This document shows positions 17,651 through 26,930 of a stretch of DNA of 64,000 nucleotides, one piece after another (position 1 is the first letter of the stretch; each line of letters starts with the position of its first letter). Source of the DNA: CAZCPB01 sp044223975. GTDB taxonomy: Bacteria > Planctomycetota > Phycisphaerae > Phycisphaerales > UBA1924. Location of the stretch: assembly GCA_044223975.1 (NCBI GenBank), contig JBGALI010000007.1, forward strand, positions 1 to 64,000, read 5' to 3'. A model generated the notes under the pieces. The model saw only the letters and a list, made by a program, of their open reading frames with translations. It made no database searches and was not told where the DNA came from. The position numbers and the translations under genes are program-made.

Positions 17651-18496
17651 ATGCGGACAATGGCCCTTCTCCTGATGACGCTCGTGTCGGCCGTAGTGTC
17701 GGCGCAGCAAGCGCCCACGACGGGATACGCGCCCGTCAACGGACTCAAGATGTACTACGAGATCCACGGCAGCGGCGAACCGGTGGTGCTGCTCCACGGC
17801 GCGTTCATGACCATCACCAACAACTGGCCCGGGTGGATTGAAGAGCTCTCCAAGACGCGGCAAGTTATTGCCGTCGAAATGCAGGGCCACGGGCGCACGG
17901 CGGACATCCCACGCGACATCACCAACGACAACCTCGCCGACGATGTGGCGGCGCTGCTCGATCACCTGAAGATCCCGCGGGCGGACCTCATCGGCTACAG
18001 CATGGGCGGCGGCGTGGCGATGCGGTGTGCGATCCGCCATCCGGGCAGAGTGCGAAAGGTGGTCGTCATTTCGTCCGCGTTCCGCCGCGACGGCATGATC
18101 AAGGAAGCGGTCGACGCCATCCCGAAACTCACGGCGGAGGACTTCAAGGGCTCACCCATCGAGATCGAGTACAAGAAGCTCAGCCCGACTCCGGACGACT
18201 TTCCGAATTTCGTCAAGCGGGTCCTCGCCACGGCTTCGAACGGGCACGACATGGGGGCCGAGCAGCTTCAGGCCACCACGGCTCCGATGTTCTTCATCCA
18301 CGGCGATGCGGATGGCGTGCGGCTCGAGCACGTCGCGGAGATGTTCCGCCTGAAGGGCGGCGGGGTTCACGGCGACATGCAGGCGCGTTCCGCATCGCGA
18401 TTGGCCGTCTTGCCCGACACCACCCACGTCACGCTGATGGAGCGTCTTCCCGTCATTGTCCCGATGATCAACGACTTTCTCGACGCCAAGCCGTGA
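17651..18496 (+). CDS. Secreted alpha/beta hydrolase
   Basis: A 281-residue protein with a signal peptide (residues 1-18, Ala-Gln-Gln after the likely cleavage point). The alpha/beta hydrolase fold is clear: His-Gly oxyanion motif at 49-50, nucleophile elbow GYSMGG with Ser117, a late Asp in the His-Gly-Asp-Ala-Asp segment and the catalytic His in Thr-Thr-His-Val-Thr. It belongs to the broad esterase/epoxide-hydrolase-like group. The substrate cannot be inferred. Export to the periplasm is unusual for this subgroup but common in planctomycetes. It ends 48 bases before the DUF1801 gene. Confidence 0.88.
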   Translation: MRTMALLLMTLVSAVVSAQQAPTTGYAPVNGLKMYYEIHGSGEPVVLLHGAFMTITNNWPGWIEELSKTRQVIAVEMQGHGRTADIPRDITNDNLADDVAALLDHLKIPRADLIGYSMGGGVAMRCAIRHPGRVRKVVVISSAFRRDGMIKEAVDAIPKLTAEDFKGSPIEIEYKKLSPTPDDFPNFVKRVLATASNGHDMGAEQLQATTAPMFFIHGDADGVRLEHVAEMFRLKGGGVHGDMQARSASRLAVLPDTTHVTLMERLPVIVPMINDFLDAKP

Positions 18497-18544
18497 CGAA
18501 AGCCCGGCCTTCTGCCGCGAAGACAACGATCTCAAGGAGCCATT

Positions 18545-19093
18545 ATGAGCGAGAAGAAGAAGAAGCCCTCTGGGCGCCGTTCCGTGCGGCTTGGAGCCCA
18601 AGCCCCCGGCAGCACCCCCGTCCAGTCCGCGGCGGAGCGACGATCGGCAGAAGCGCAGGTGCGCACCCTTATCGCCAAGTTCGCGCCCACGCAGCTTCGG
18701 CTCGTAGCCGCGATGCGACGATCGCTCCGAAAGCGTTTACCCACCGCCCACGAGGTGGTGTACGAATATCGCAGCTGGTTCGTCATCAGCTTCTCGCCGA
18801 GCGGGCACGGCTTCGAGGGCGTTCTTGCGATCCGCGGAGACGCGGACGGCGTGAAGCTCTACTTCAATCGAGGCAAGGAGCTGCCGGACCCTGAGAAGCT
18901 GTTGCAGGGGTCCAGCCAGACGCGCTTCATTGGCGTGGAGGGCGCATCCACACTCGCTCGTCCTGCGGTCGCGGGCCTGATCGAACAGGCCATCGCTGCC
19001 AATCGCGTGCCGTTCGCGCGTGACGGCCGGGGCTCGGTGGTCATTCGTTCGACAGCTTCCAAGCAGCGTCCGCGGCGCCGCTCTGCCAAGTAA
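18545..19093 (+). CDS. DUF1801-like protein
   Basis: A 182-residue protein with an AGGAG site before the ATG. The first 40 residues are basic and low in complexity; the rest has the DUF1801 (YdhG-like) core: paired Leu-Arg-Lys-Arg-Leu-Pro-Thr-Ala, a Tyr-Glu-Tyr segment, Phe-Val-Ile-Ser-Phe-Ser-Pro, Gly-Val-Lys-Leu-Tyr-Phe-Asn and Leu-Leu-Gln-Gly-Ser. These are small cytoplasmic proteins of unknown biochemical role, often carried near stress and SRPBCC genes, as here. Confidence 0.75.
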   Translation: MSEKKKKPSGRRSVRLGAQAPGSTPVQSAAERRSAEAQVRTLIAKFAPTQLRLVAAMRRSLRKRLPTAHEVVYEYRSWFVISFSPSGHGFEGVLAIRGDADGVKLYFNRGKELPDPEKLLQGSSQTRFIGVEGASTLARPAVAGLIEQAIAANRVPFARDGRGSVVIRSTASKQRPRRRSAK

Positions 19094-19489
19094 AAGGCGG
19101 TTTCGCTCCCCTCGAACCGCTTGGGCTTCAGCTGGACCGTTGAGGTTGACGAGGGGTGCTTCGGCGACCCGATTGAAAAGTACATCGCTGACGCACGCAG
19201 TCATCCTGACGCCGTGCAATGGCCCTCGACACGGCCCAAGTGAACAGCATTCGTAGCACCTCGGAGGAAAATAGCTGCGATTGAACCGGTACGTAAACAC
19301 CAATGGCCCTGGCACTTGCCGAGGCCATCACGACTGCTGAATCGGGGTGGCAGGACGGTTTGAACTTGTTGTGGAGGGATTCCGCATTTGGACGCCAAAA
19401 ACGCGGTTTTTGCTTGGTGTACAGCCGTGAACGAGTGATCACGAAGGCAACTCCATCAGCGACCTACGCGAACTCCTTGCACTGCTGGC
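19094..19489. other. Non-coding stretch with a tRNA-Pro-3'-like fragment and a small hairpin
   Basis: No convincing gene lies in these 396 bases between the DUF1801 gene and the metal-efflux operon. At 19336-19353 the 18-base repeat seen at 13790 recurs with one mismatch, and the following bases (to about 19369) read like the T-arm of a tRNA on the minus strand with two extra bases. Just beyond, CAAAAAC and GTTTTTG form a seven-base hairpin around GCG (about 19394-19410), which could serve as a weak bidirectional terminator. Confidence 0.45.
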
Positions 19490-22400
19490 TTACGGCGGAC
19501 CACCGGGTGGCGAAGGAAACTCGGCCGACTTTGCAGGCGGTTCCGGCGCCTTTAGAGGCGAAGGCGAGGCGGTCGGTGCGGGTTCGCCTCTGGCGGGCGT
19601 GCTCGCGGTGACGCTGGACGCCTTGGCGAGCTCCTCGGCGCGCACTTCCAGCGGTCCTATCTCAGACCGCTCCCACCCTTCGGTGATGGGCGTGGGCCTT
19701 CCGCTCGGATCGCGGCCCGTGATAATGCGATAAATGGCCGGGAGCACGATGAGCGTGAGGAGCGTGCTGGAGATTAGGCCGCTAATGACGACCGTCGCCA
19801 GCGGTCGCTGCACCTCCGAGCCGGTACCGGTGGCGATCGCCATCGGCACGAATCCGAGCGAGGCCACAAGCGCAGTCATGAGTACGGGCCGGAGGCGTGT
19901 GAGGCATCCGCGGAGTATCGCCGCGTCACGGGGTAGCCCTTCGCGGCGCAACTGGTTGATGAACGACACCATCACCAGCCCGTTGAGCACCGCCACGCCC
20001 GAAAGGGCGATGAAGCCAACGGCGGCGGAAATTGAGAACGGCATGTCACGGAGCCAGAGTGAGATGATGCCGCCCGTGAGTCCCAGCGGCACGCACGTGA
20101 ACACCAGCAGCGCGTACTTCACGCTCTTGAACGTGCTGAACAGGAGCAGGAAAATGAGGAAGAAGCAGACCGGCACGACGATAGTCAAACGTTGCTTGGC
20201 CGCCACGAGGTTTTCGTAGGTGCCGCCCCAGACGAGCCAGCCTCCGGGGGGTAGGGCCACCCCCGTGACTTTCTCCTGGGCCTCGCGGACGAATGATCCA
20301 AGGTCGCGGCCACGGACGTTCGCCTGCACCACGATCCGCCGCTTGCCGTTCTCGCGGCTGATCTGGTTGGGACCTTCCGTCACGTCGATCTGGGCCAGTT
20401 GACCCAAGGGGATGAAGCCCATCTCCTTCGACGGCGGCATCAGGTTCGTGCCCCCGTCGGTAGAGGCGAGCCGAACGTCGCTTCTCTGCTCTCCCCCGCC
20501 CACAGGTATGGGAATGGGGAGCCGTTCGAGCGCATCGATCTGCGCTCGGATGGAGTCAGGAAGGCGCACCACCAGGTCGAAGCGGCGGTCGCCCTCGAAG
20601 ACGATTCCTGCCTCCTTGCCCCCCATCGCGACCGCCACCACGTCCTGCACATCAGAGATCGACAAGCCGTACCGTGAGATCGCTTCGCGGTCGATGTTCA
20701 CGGTCATCATCGGCAGACCTTCGGTCTGCTCCACCTTAGCATCGGCGACGCCCGGGATGGACTGCAGCACGGTGAGGATCTGCTGGGCCGTGGCCTGCAT
20801 TCTGTCGAAGTCGTCGCCGTAGACCTTGATCGCGACATCGCCGCGGACACCCGCGATGAGTTCGTTGAAGCGCATCTGGATTGGCTGCGTGAACTCGTAG
20901 TTGTTGCCGGGGACCGTGGCGACGGTCAACTGGATCAACTGGATGAGCTTGCCCTTGTGACCCTCGATCTTGATCTCGGCGTGCTCTTCTTCTCCGCCAC
21001 CTTGTCCGCCGTGCCCGTGCTCGTCGTGACCGCCGAGCGTCGCGATCTCCTTCGCCTTCTCGTCGATTAGCTTGTCGAGCTCGGCCTCGCTCCGCCATTC
21101 GGTCTTGGGCCTGAGGACGATGAACGTGTCCGACACATTGGGCGGCATCGGGTCCGACGCCAGTTCGGCGGTGCCGGTCTTGGAGTACACGAACGCGACC
21201 TCGGGGATGGTCGCCACCGTCCGCTCTACATCCTTCTGCATGTGCTGCGACTGTGTGAGGCTGGTCGCCGGGATACGCATCGCGTGCATCGCGATGTCCC
21301 TCTCGTCCAGCGTGGGGGCGAATTCCTGCCCCAGCGTGCCGAAGAGCATGACCGAAGCCGCGAACGCGACGATGGCCGCTCCGGCCACGGGCCAGCGCAG
21401 TGCGAGCGACCACTTCAGGACCGGCTCGTACACCGCCTTGGCACAGCGCACCACGAAGATGTCCTTCTCGCTCACCTTGCCCCGGATCACGATCGCCACC
21501 ATCGCGGGGATGAACGTGAGAGAGAGGATGAACGCGGCGATCAAGGCGAAGATCACCGTCATGGCCATCGGGTGGAACATCTTCCCCTCGACGCCCGTGA
21601 GTGCGAGGATGGGGAAGTAGACCGTGATGATGATCGCCTGCCCGTAGACCGAGGGCTGGATCATCTCCTTGGCCGCGACGGTCACCTCGTGCATCCGCTC
21701 CTCGAATGTGAGCAAACGCTTCTCGTGATGCTGCTTCTCCGCCAACCGCCGCAGGCAGTTCTCGACGATGATGACCGCCCCGTCCACGATCAGGCCGAAG
21801 TCGATCGCCCCGAGCGACATGAGGTTGCCGCTCACCTTGTTCTGCACCATCCCGGTCGCCGTCATGAGCATGGCGAGAGGAATGGCCATGGCGCATATGA
21901 TCGCGGCCCGCACATTGCCCAGCATCAGCAGAAGCACCACGATCACAAGGATCGCCCCCTCCAGAAGGTTCTTCCCCACCGTGGCGATGGTCGCGTCGAC
22001 CAGCTTGGTGCGGTTGAGGACCGTCTTGGCGTGGATGCCCGGTGGGAGCGACCGCGCGATCTCTGTCATCTTGGCATCGACGCTCTGGGCGACGGTGCGG
22101 CTGTTGCCCCCGAGCAGCATGATGGCGGTGCCGACGACGACCTCCTCGCCGTTCTCGCTGGCCGAGCCGGTTCGCATCTCGCGCCCCACGCCGATCGCCG
22201 GCGTGCCGTCGGGGTGTTGCGCGGCGATGTCTCGCATCCGGATCGGCACCCCATTGCGGGCACCGACGACGATCGCCTCGATCTCGCCCACCTTCTCGAT
22301 GCGGCCGGTGGCCCGCACGACGTAACTCTCCCCTTTGTGCTCTATGTACCCCGCGCCCGTCGAAGCGTTGTTGCGTTCCAGAGCCTCAATCACGTTGTGG

Positions 22401-23101
22401 AAGGTGAGGCCATACGACACGAGTTTCATAGGGTCGGGCTGGACGTGGTACTGCTTGACGTACCCGCCGATGGCATCCACGCCCGCAACGTCTTTCACGC
22501 CCTTGAGCTGCGGCCGGATGATCCAGTCCTGCACCTCGCGGAGGTACGCGACTTGCTCCAGTTCAGTCGCCAGTCGCCGCCCTTCGGGCGTGACGTACGA
22601 GCTGTCCTTCTGCCAGCCGGGCTTGCCGTCCACGACGGTCGCGCCCTTGCCGTGCGGGTGCTCGTACTCGACGGTATACATGTAGATCTCGCCCAGGCCG
22701 GTAGCAATCGGTCCCATGCGCGGCTCGACGCCCGGCGGGAGCGATTCCTTGGCCTCGCCGATCCGCTCGGCCACTTGCTGGCGCGCGAAGTAGACGCTTA
22801 CGTCGTCGTTGAAGACTGCCGTCACCTGCGCGAAGCCGTTGCGGCTGAGCGAGCGCGTCGATTGCAGGCCGGGGATGCCGGCGAGGGCGTTCTCCATCGT
22901 GAACGTCACCTGCTTCTCGACCTCGAAGGGCGAGAGGCTGGGCGCCACCGCGTTGATCTGCACCTGGTTGTTGGTGATGTCGGGCACCGCGTCGATGGGG
23001 AGTTTGTTGAGCGAGTACGCTCCCAACGCCGCAACCAACGCCGTGATGATGAGGACGAACCAGCGGTTCTTGACGGAGAAGTGGAGGAGTGATTCAAGCA
23101 T
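19490..23101 (-). CDS. czcA: Heavy-metal efflux RND transporter, CzcA/CusA family
   Basis: A 1203-residue inner-membrane pump. An AAAGGAGG site precedes the ATG. The protein has the RND plan: one membrane segment at the N-terminus, two large periplasmic loops and two blocks of membrane helices. The proton-relay motif of the heavy-metal subfamily, AIDFGLIVDGAV, is present in TM4, placing it with CzcA/CusA rather than multidrug AcrB. An unusual His/Glu/Gly-rich insert at about residues 689-716 lies in the second periplasmic loop and may bind metal. It pairs with the adaptor and outer-membrane genes upstream. The specific metal (Co/Zn/Cd or Cu/Ag) cannot be fixed by eye. Confidence 0.93.
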   Translation of the reverse strand: MLESLLHFSVKNRWFVLIITALVAALGAYSLNKLPIDAVPDITNNQVQINAVAPSLSPFEVEKQVTFTMENALAGIPGLQSTRSLSRNGFAQVTAVFNDDVSVYFARQQVAERIGEAKESLPPGVEPRMGPIATGLGEIYMYTVEYEHPHGKGATVVDGKPGWQKDSSYVTPEGRRLATELEQVAYLREVQDWIIRPQLKGVKDVAGVDAIGGYVKQYHVQPDPMKLVSYGLTFHNVIEALERNNASTGAGYIEHKGESYVVRATGRIEKVGEIEAIVVGARNGVPIRMRDIAAQHPDGTPAIGVGREMRTGSASENGEEVVVGTAIMLLGGNSRTVAQSVDAKMTEIARSLPPGIHAKTVLNRTKLVDATIATVGKNLLEGAILVIVVLLLMLGNVRAAIICAMAIPLAMLMTATGMVQNKVSGNLMSLGAIDFGLIVDGAVIIVENCLRRLAEKQHHEKRLLTFEERMHEVTVAAKEMIQPSVYGQAIIITVYFPILALTGVEGKMFHPMAMTVIFALIAAFILSLTFIPAMVAIVIRGKVSEKDIFVVRCAKAVYEPVLKWSLALRWPVAGAAIVAFAASVMLFGTLGQEFAPTLDERDIAMHAMRIPATSLTQSQHMQKDVERTVATIPEVAFVYSKTGTAELASDPMPPNVSDTFIVLRPKTEWRSEAELDKLIDEKAKEIATLGGHDEHGHGGQGGGEEEHAEIKIEGHKGKLIQLIQLTVATVPGNNYEFTQPIQMRFNELIAGVRGDVAIKVYGDDFDRMQATAQQILTVLQSIPGVADAKVEQTEGLPMMTVNIDREAISRYGLSISDVQDVVAVAMGGKEAGIVFEGDRRFDLVVRLPDSIRAQIDALERLPIPIPVGGGEQRSDVRLASTDGGTNLMPPSKEMGFIPLGQLAQIDVTEGPNQISRENGKRRIVVQANVRGRDLGSFVREAQEKVTGVALPPGGWLVWGGTYENLVAAKQRLTIVVPVCFFLIFLLLFSTFKSVKYALLVFTCVPLGLTGGIISLWLRDMPFSISAAVGFIALSGVAVLNGLVMVSFINQLRREGLPRDAAILRGCLTRLRPVLMTALVASLGFVPMAIATGTGSEVQRPLATVVISGLISSTLLTLIVLPAIYRIITGRDPSGRPTPITEGWERSEIGPLEVRAEELAKASSVTASTPARGEPAPTASPSPLKAPEPPAKSAEFPSPPGGPP

Positions 23102-23119
23102 GTGAGCGATCCTCCTTTC

Positions 23120-24466
23120 TTAGTGTTCGTGCGCTGCGGAGCCCTTGCCGAGGTCCGCTTTGAGAATGAACGTTCCGGCCACGACGAAACGCTCGCCGTC
23201 CACCAAGCCCGAATAGATGGGAACCAGCCCACCCACGCTTTTGCCGATGGTCACAGCCCGCTTTGCAAAGGTGTTAGGCTCGCCCTCGACAGGGACAAAG
23301 ATCGCCGGACCGCCTTCGACGGTCTGCACCGCCACGTCGGGCACGGCGACGATCGGTGTCGGCTCCGTACCCCCCGATGTATTGGTCACGATCTCCACTT
23401 GAGCGAACATGCCCGGCTTGAGCGGGAGGTCCTTGGTTGCGACCTCAATGCGGACCTGTGCCGTGCGGGTCGTCATGTCCACCATTGGCGAGATGAAGGC
23501 GACTTGGCCTTCAAGAGGGTTTGATTCGGACGAGCCGACCTTGACCCAGGCCTTCGCGCCCACCGCAATCTCGGCGAGCTTGGCCTCGGGGACATCCGCG
23601 AGCACCCAGACGTTGGAGAGGTCGGCCAGCACCATGATCGCCTCGCGGTCGGGGCTGACGAGTTCACCGAGCGTGACCTCCCGCTGCACGACCTGGCCGT
23701 CGATCACAGCATGGATGGCGTAACGAGGAGCAACCTCGCCGTTCTTGAGGAACGCATCGACGGCCGCCTGGTTCATTCCCAGAAGGTGCAGGCGATTCTC
23801 CGATGCGGTGACGGCGGCATCGGCCGCACGCTGCGCGGCGACCGCGCCCTTGTACTCCGCTTCTCGACGCTGCACTTCTGTCAGCGAGGTTCCCTGGGTC
23901 TGGTCGTAGAGACCCTTGGCTCGGTCCCACGAAGCCTTGGCGAGATCGGCCACTGGCCCCGCAGAGTCCTTGGCGACCCGCTTCTGCAGGAGGTCGGCCT
24001 GGGCCTCGCCGAGTTCGGGGCTCTCGATGATGCAGAGCTCGTCTCCCTTTTTCACGTCCTGGCCGAGCCGGACCTTGATCTCAACCACACGCCCGCGAAG
24101 CGGCGAACCAACGTGGGCCATCGCCTCGGCGTTGAAGCCGACACGGGCGGGTGTCACGATGGTGGGCCGCAGCGCCCACATCTGGGCCGCTTCGATCTTG
24201 ATGCCGTAACGCTCCACGGCGTCGGCGGTGAGCTTGACCTCGTCGGTATGAGCCGCTTCACCACCGTGTCCGTGGTCGTGGCCGCCGCCTTCGGCATGAC
24301 CTGTTGCCGCCGGCTTGGTCGCGCCATGGTCGTCGGCGCCGGACCCCTTCTTGCACCCCACGGTCGCGAGGAGTGTGGCGAGTACCAAGACCGTCACGAG
24401 TGCCGGGATGGTGATTCGCCGTGGATGCGGGTCGTTCCCGCCTTGGATGTCAGTGCGCGTGTGCAT
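23120..24466 (-). CDS. czcB: Periplasmic adaptor of metal efflux RND system, lipoprotein with His-rich N-terminus
   Basis: A 448-residue HlyD/CusB-type membrane fusion protein. A membrane segment ends in a lipobox (Leu-Ala-Thr-Val-Gly-Cys), so it is probably lipid-anchored. Residues 48-76 are rich in His, Gly and Asp, a likely metal-collecting arm. Then follow the split barrel-sandwich domain (Val-Gly-Ser-Pro-Leu-Arg-Gly-Arg-Val), an alpha-hairpin, a second lipoyl half and a beta-barrel. It sits 18 bases upstream of the CzcA gene and bridges pump and outer-membrane channel. Confidence 0.92.
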   Translation of the reverse strand: MHTRTDIQGGNDPHPRRITIPALVTVLVLATLLATVGCKKGSGADDHGATKPAATGHAEGGGHDHGHGGEAAHTDEVKLTADAVERYGIKIEAAQMWALRPTIVTPARVGFNAEAMAHVGSPLRGRVVEIKVRLGQDVKKGDELCIIESPELGEAQADLLQKRVAKDSAGPVADLAKASWDRAKGLYDQTQGTSLTEVQRREAEYKGAVAAQRAADAAVTASENRLHLLGMNQAAVDAFLKNGEVAPRYAIHAVIDGQVVQREVTLGELVSPDREAIMVLADLSNVWVLADVPEAKLAEIAVGAKAWVKVGSSESNPLEGQVAFISPMVDMTTRTAQVRIEVATKDLPLKPGMFAQVEIVTNTSGGTEPTPIVAVPDVAVQTVEGGPAIFVPVEGEPNTFAKRAVTIGKSVGGLVPIYSGLVDGERFVVAGTFILKADLGKGSAAHEH

Positions 24467-24520
24467 GAGTTCTACTTTCGAGTGGTCGTCGAGTGGCCGA
24501 CTGGGAATGCGAGGGAAGGT

Positions 24521-25957
24521 CTACTTGACGGGATTGGGTACGATCCTGTCGTTGGTTGCGGAGACGGTGATAGCGGCGGAAGGCCCCGGACCACCAGCGG
24601 CCCGTTGCAGGCGGATTGCTGCGATCGCTGCCTTGCGGTCGAGTTCAACGGCCTTGGCCTGCGCCGCTCGCAAGTCCTGCTCGGCAAGGAAGAGCGAGGT
24701 CACGTCTGTTTGCCCTGCTCTGAACGAGGCATCGGCAAGTGCCCGGCGCTGCTCCTGCAAGGGAACGAGTTCCTGCCGGACTCGCCGGACGTTTTCGCGG
24801 GTCTGAGCGAGCGACTCCCACGAGCGGCGCACATCCTCGATGACCTGCCGCTTGGCTTGAACGAGCTGGTGGCGTGCCTCGATCTGTTCGGCCGTGACCC
24901 GCTCCGAGCGGGCCTGGCCCATGTCAAAGATCGGGATCGGGAGCGAGACTTCGGGCCCAACCTGCCAGTCCGGGTCACGCTGGGCCTGCACCCCGGCGCT
25001 GGTGCCTTCAAAGGGCAGGAGGCGAGTGAGCGCAAGGTCGTCGCCCAGTGCCGCAAGGGTCCACGAGCGTTCCTGAATCTCCGGACGTGCGTGAAGCCCC
25101 GCGTCGATCCACGTCGCCTCGGGAGTGTTCGTCAACGTCGGCGGTGTCCACCGTTCTAGTTTCCACGCCGCGGCACCCGACGGCCGACCGATGAGCCGCG
25201 CCAAGCGGAGCCGTTCGTCCCTCAGTTCCTGGGTCGTCTCCGCGATCTCGACTTCCAGTTCAACCCGCTGCGTGTTCAGAACCGCGACATCCTCACGGAT
25301 GCCCTCCCCGGCGGTGAGTCTCGCGTTCGCCAGGTCCACGGCCTGGCTCACCAGCGCTCGACGCTGCTCAAACACCGGCAGCAACTGCTCGAGTGCCTGC
25401 ACCGACACGTACCGCTCCTGCACCTCGGCAACCGCGTCGATGACGGCGGTGATCGCCGCGGCAGAGGCTTGCCGGAGCCGGTTGTCAGCAGCGCTCGATT
25501 GCCGGGGGATCTTTAGAATCGAGATCAGGTCCTGGGCGAGCGACGCCTCGATTACGGGTTTGCCCCCTCCCTCAGGGAATCGAAGGGCAAGATTCAGGAT
25601 CGGGTTGGGGAGCAATCGGGCCTGCTTCGCGTCAGCCAGCGCGATCCGCACTCGCGCAAGTGCCGCTTGTACGCCCGGGTCGGCGGTGACGGACAGCCTC
25701 ACCGCCTCGGTGAAAGTCAATGCTTCGCGGTCGCCCGGCTCGTCCACCGGGGCACCCTCAACGTGGAACGCGATCGGTTCTAAAAGGCCCGCAGCCCTGC
25801 CGGCAACGGTCTCGGTGCTTGTCTCGGGCGGCCGCGTCGACTGGCAGCCCGCGAACGCTGCGAACGCGAGCGTGACGATGCCGAGTCGTGATATCTTCTG
25901 CGGGAATGATCGGGAAGCCCAAGCCCTACAAAGGGCCCGGTTGGGTCGAATGTCCAT
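24521..25957 (-). CDS. czcC: TolC-family outer-membrane channel of metal efflux system
   Basis: A 478-residue protein with a lipobox (Leu-Ala-Phe-Ala-Ala-Phe-Ala-Gly-Cys at about residues 30-38) and two repeated halves of long amphipathic helices typical of the OEP family, including a Pro-Asn-Pro near 118 and a Pro-Ile-Pro-Ile-Phe-Asp segment in the second half. It should form the trimeric outer-membrane exit duct for the CzcB and CzcA proteins. It is separated from the adaptor gene by 54 bases. Confidence 0.9.
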   Translation of the reverse strand: MDIRPNRALCRAWASRSFPQKISRLGIVTLAFAAFAGCQSTRPPETSTETVAGRAAGLLEPIAFHVEGAPVDEPGDREALTFTEAVRLSVTADPGVQAALARVRIALADAKQARLLPNPILNLALRFPEGGGKPVIEASLAQDLISILKIPRQSSAADNRLRQASAAAITAVIDAVAEVQERYVSVQALEQLLPVFEQRRALVSQAVDLANARLTAGEGIREDVAVLNTQRVELEVEIAETTQELRDERLRLARLIGRPSGAAAWKLERWTPPTLTNTPEATWIDAGLHARPEIQERSWTLAALGDDLALTRLLPFEGTSAGVQAQRDPDWQVGPEVSLPIPIFDMGQARSERVTAEQIEARHQLVQAKRQVIEDVRRSWESLAQTRENVRRVRQELVPLQEQRRALADASFRAGQTDVTSLFLAEQDLRAAQAKAVELDRKAAIAAIRLQRAAGGPGPSAAITVSATNDRIVPNPVK

Positions 25958-26100
25958 GAATAAGAATCCATCGCTTGGTTGAGTGGCACACCCAGCACGC
26001 CGCTCCTGTCAGGAGCATGGGTCGGTCAAGACCCACAGCGCGCACGATTCAGCTTGGCTCGCGTGCCCGGTCAGGGCAAAAGCAAGCGCGCAGCGTGAAC

Positions 26101-26532
26101 CTACACCAGCATGACGATGGTTCTGATCGACGCCATCTCAGGTGGCGGAGCCGCAGCCCGAACCTCGATCCACCGCACGAGCACGTTCAGCGGCAGCGGG
26201 TCGATGGGAAAGGTGATGACCGCAAAGGTCGGGAGCGGCAGATCAAAGATCACTGAGGAATGGGCCGACCTCACGGTCGCTGTTCCCACGCCAGTCTTGA
26301 CCGGCGTGTCCTCGCACTGGCCGGGAGTCCCTGATTCGGGATCGTCCGGCTGCTGCGGTCCGCATGCATTAGCGCACTGACCGGACTCATCCTGGCCACA
26401 GCCGCCGAACTCAAAGTGAGAAGTGCCGTTTGACTCGCGGCATTCCACCAAGAGCCCGCCCGCCACGGCGTGGAAGCCGGTCGTGAGCACGCAGATGACT
26501 GCGATCAGGCGATGGAGGAGGTTTCGGCTCAT
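26101..26532 (-). CDS. Small secreted Cys-containing protein at the head of the metal-efflux operon
   Basis: A 143-residue protein. ATG 26532 is chosen because a signal peptide (residues 4-24) starts there; the open frame continues upstream through repeat-rich sequence without coding character. The mature part begins with a short Cys/Gly/Gln-rich segment with Cys residues at Glu-Cys-Arg, Gly-Gly-Cys-Gly, Gln-Cys, Ala-Cys-Gly and Gln-Cys-Glu, then a hydrophobic beta-like second half. I know no named family. Its position, 143 bases before czcC in the same direction, suggests a periplasmic metal sensor or carrier. A TATCCT element lies 13 bases before the ATG. Confidence 0.6.
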   Translation of the reverse strand: MSRNLLHRLIAVICVLTTGFHAVAGGLLVECRESNGTSHFEFGGCGQDESGQCANACGPQQPDDPESGTPGQCEDTPVKTGVGTATVRSAHSSVIFDLPLPTFAVITFPIDPLPLNVLVRWIEVRAAAPPPEMASIRTIVMLV

Positions 26533-26763
26533 TTGGTCGGGGCAAAGGATAGCCTCTTCTGCAACTCCTTGGAATCGCGTCGACAATGCGGCAGCAGCCG
26601 CGAGCACGCCGATTTCAAACCGACAGACGGTACCCCGGCGGCTCGTGGGGTCGATTAGTCTGGCTGCGACTGCGTGCGGGATGGGCAACAGGATGGCGGC
26701 GTTGGGACTTGCAGAAGTTTTACCGTGAAAGACATGGTGGGATTGCTGGCAGTTGGAGACAGA

Positions 26764-26930
26764 AAGTTCAAATCCTGCCAACACTCACGCCAAGAGCGCT
26801 CGACATCTAGCCTAGAAGCACCGGGGCTTGAACCGCATTTGCGACACCGTAAGTGCTGCTCCACACAACGAGAAAGCCCCTCGACGTGATCGTCGAAGGG
26901 CTTTACTCTGAACAAAGTTGGGGTGACAGA
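26764..26930 (+). repeat. Imperfect direct repeat, copy A (terminator plus tRNA-Pro 3' fragment)
   Basis: This 167-base block is an imperfect copy of 29347-29502. Shared parts in order: a T-arm-like AGTTCAAATCC element, an AACGCTCG-like element, a middle with scattered matches, ACAACGAGAAAGCCC, a hairpin, GGGCTTTACTCT, and finally the last dozen bases of tRNA-Pro read on the plus strand (TTGGGGTGACAG). The tRNA part breaks off there. Together with copy B it flanks the amidohydrolase gene. Confidence 0.7.
26873..26904 (-). terminator. Orphan intrinsic-terminator hairpin in repeat copy A
   Basis: Arms AAAGCCCCTCGACG and CGTCGAAGGGCTTT pair with one mismatch around TGAT. It is the counterpart of the tRNA-Pro terminator at 29444 but has no gene upstream on the minus strand except the amidohydrolase antisense, so it looks like a duplicated relic that could still stop transcription entering from the right. 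Confidence 0.6.

Noticed and set aside
12314..19093. An integron cassette array
   Set aside because: Genes are short and co-directional, but I found no convincing attC-type inverted sites and no integron integrase.
21242..23092. Long plus-strand frame opposite czcA
   Set aside because: Asp/His/Arg-rich shadow of the RND pump with no domain signal.
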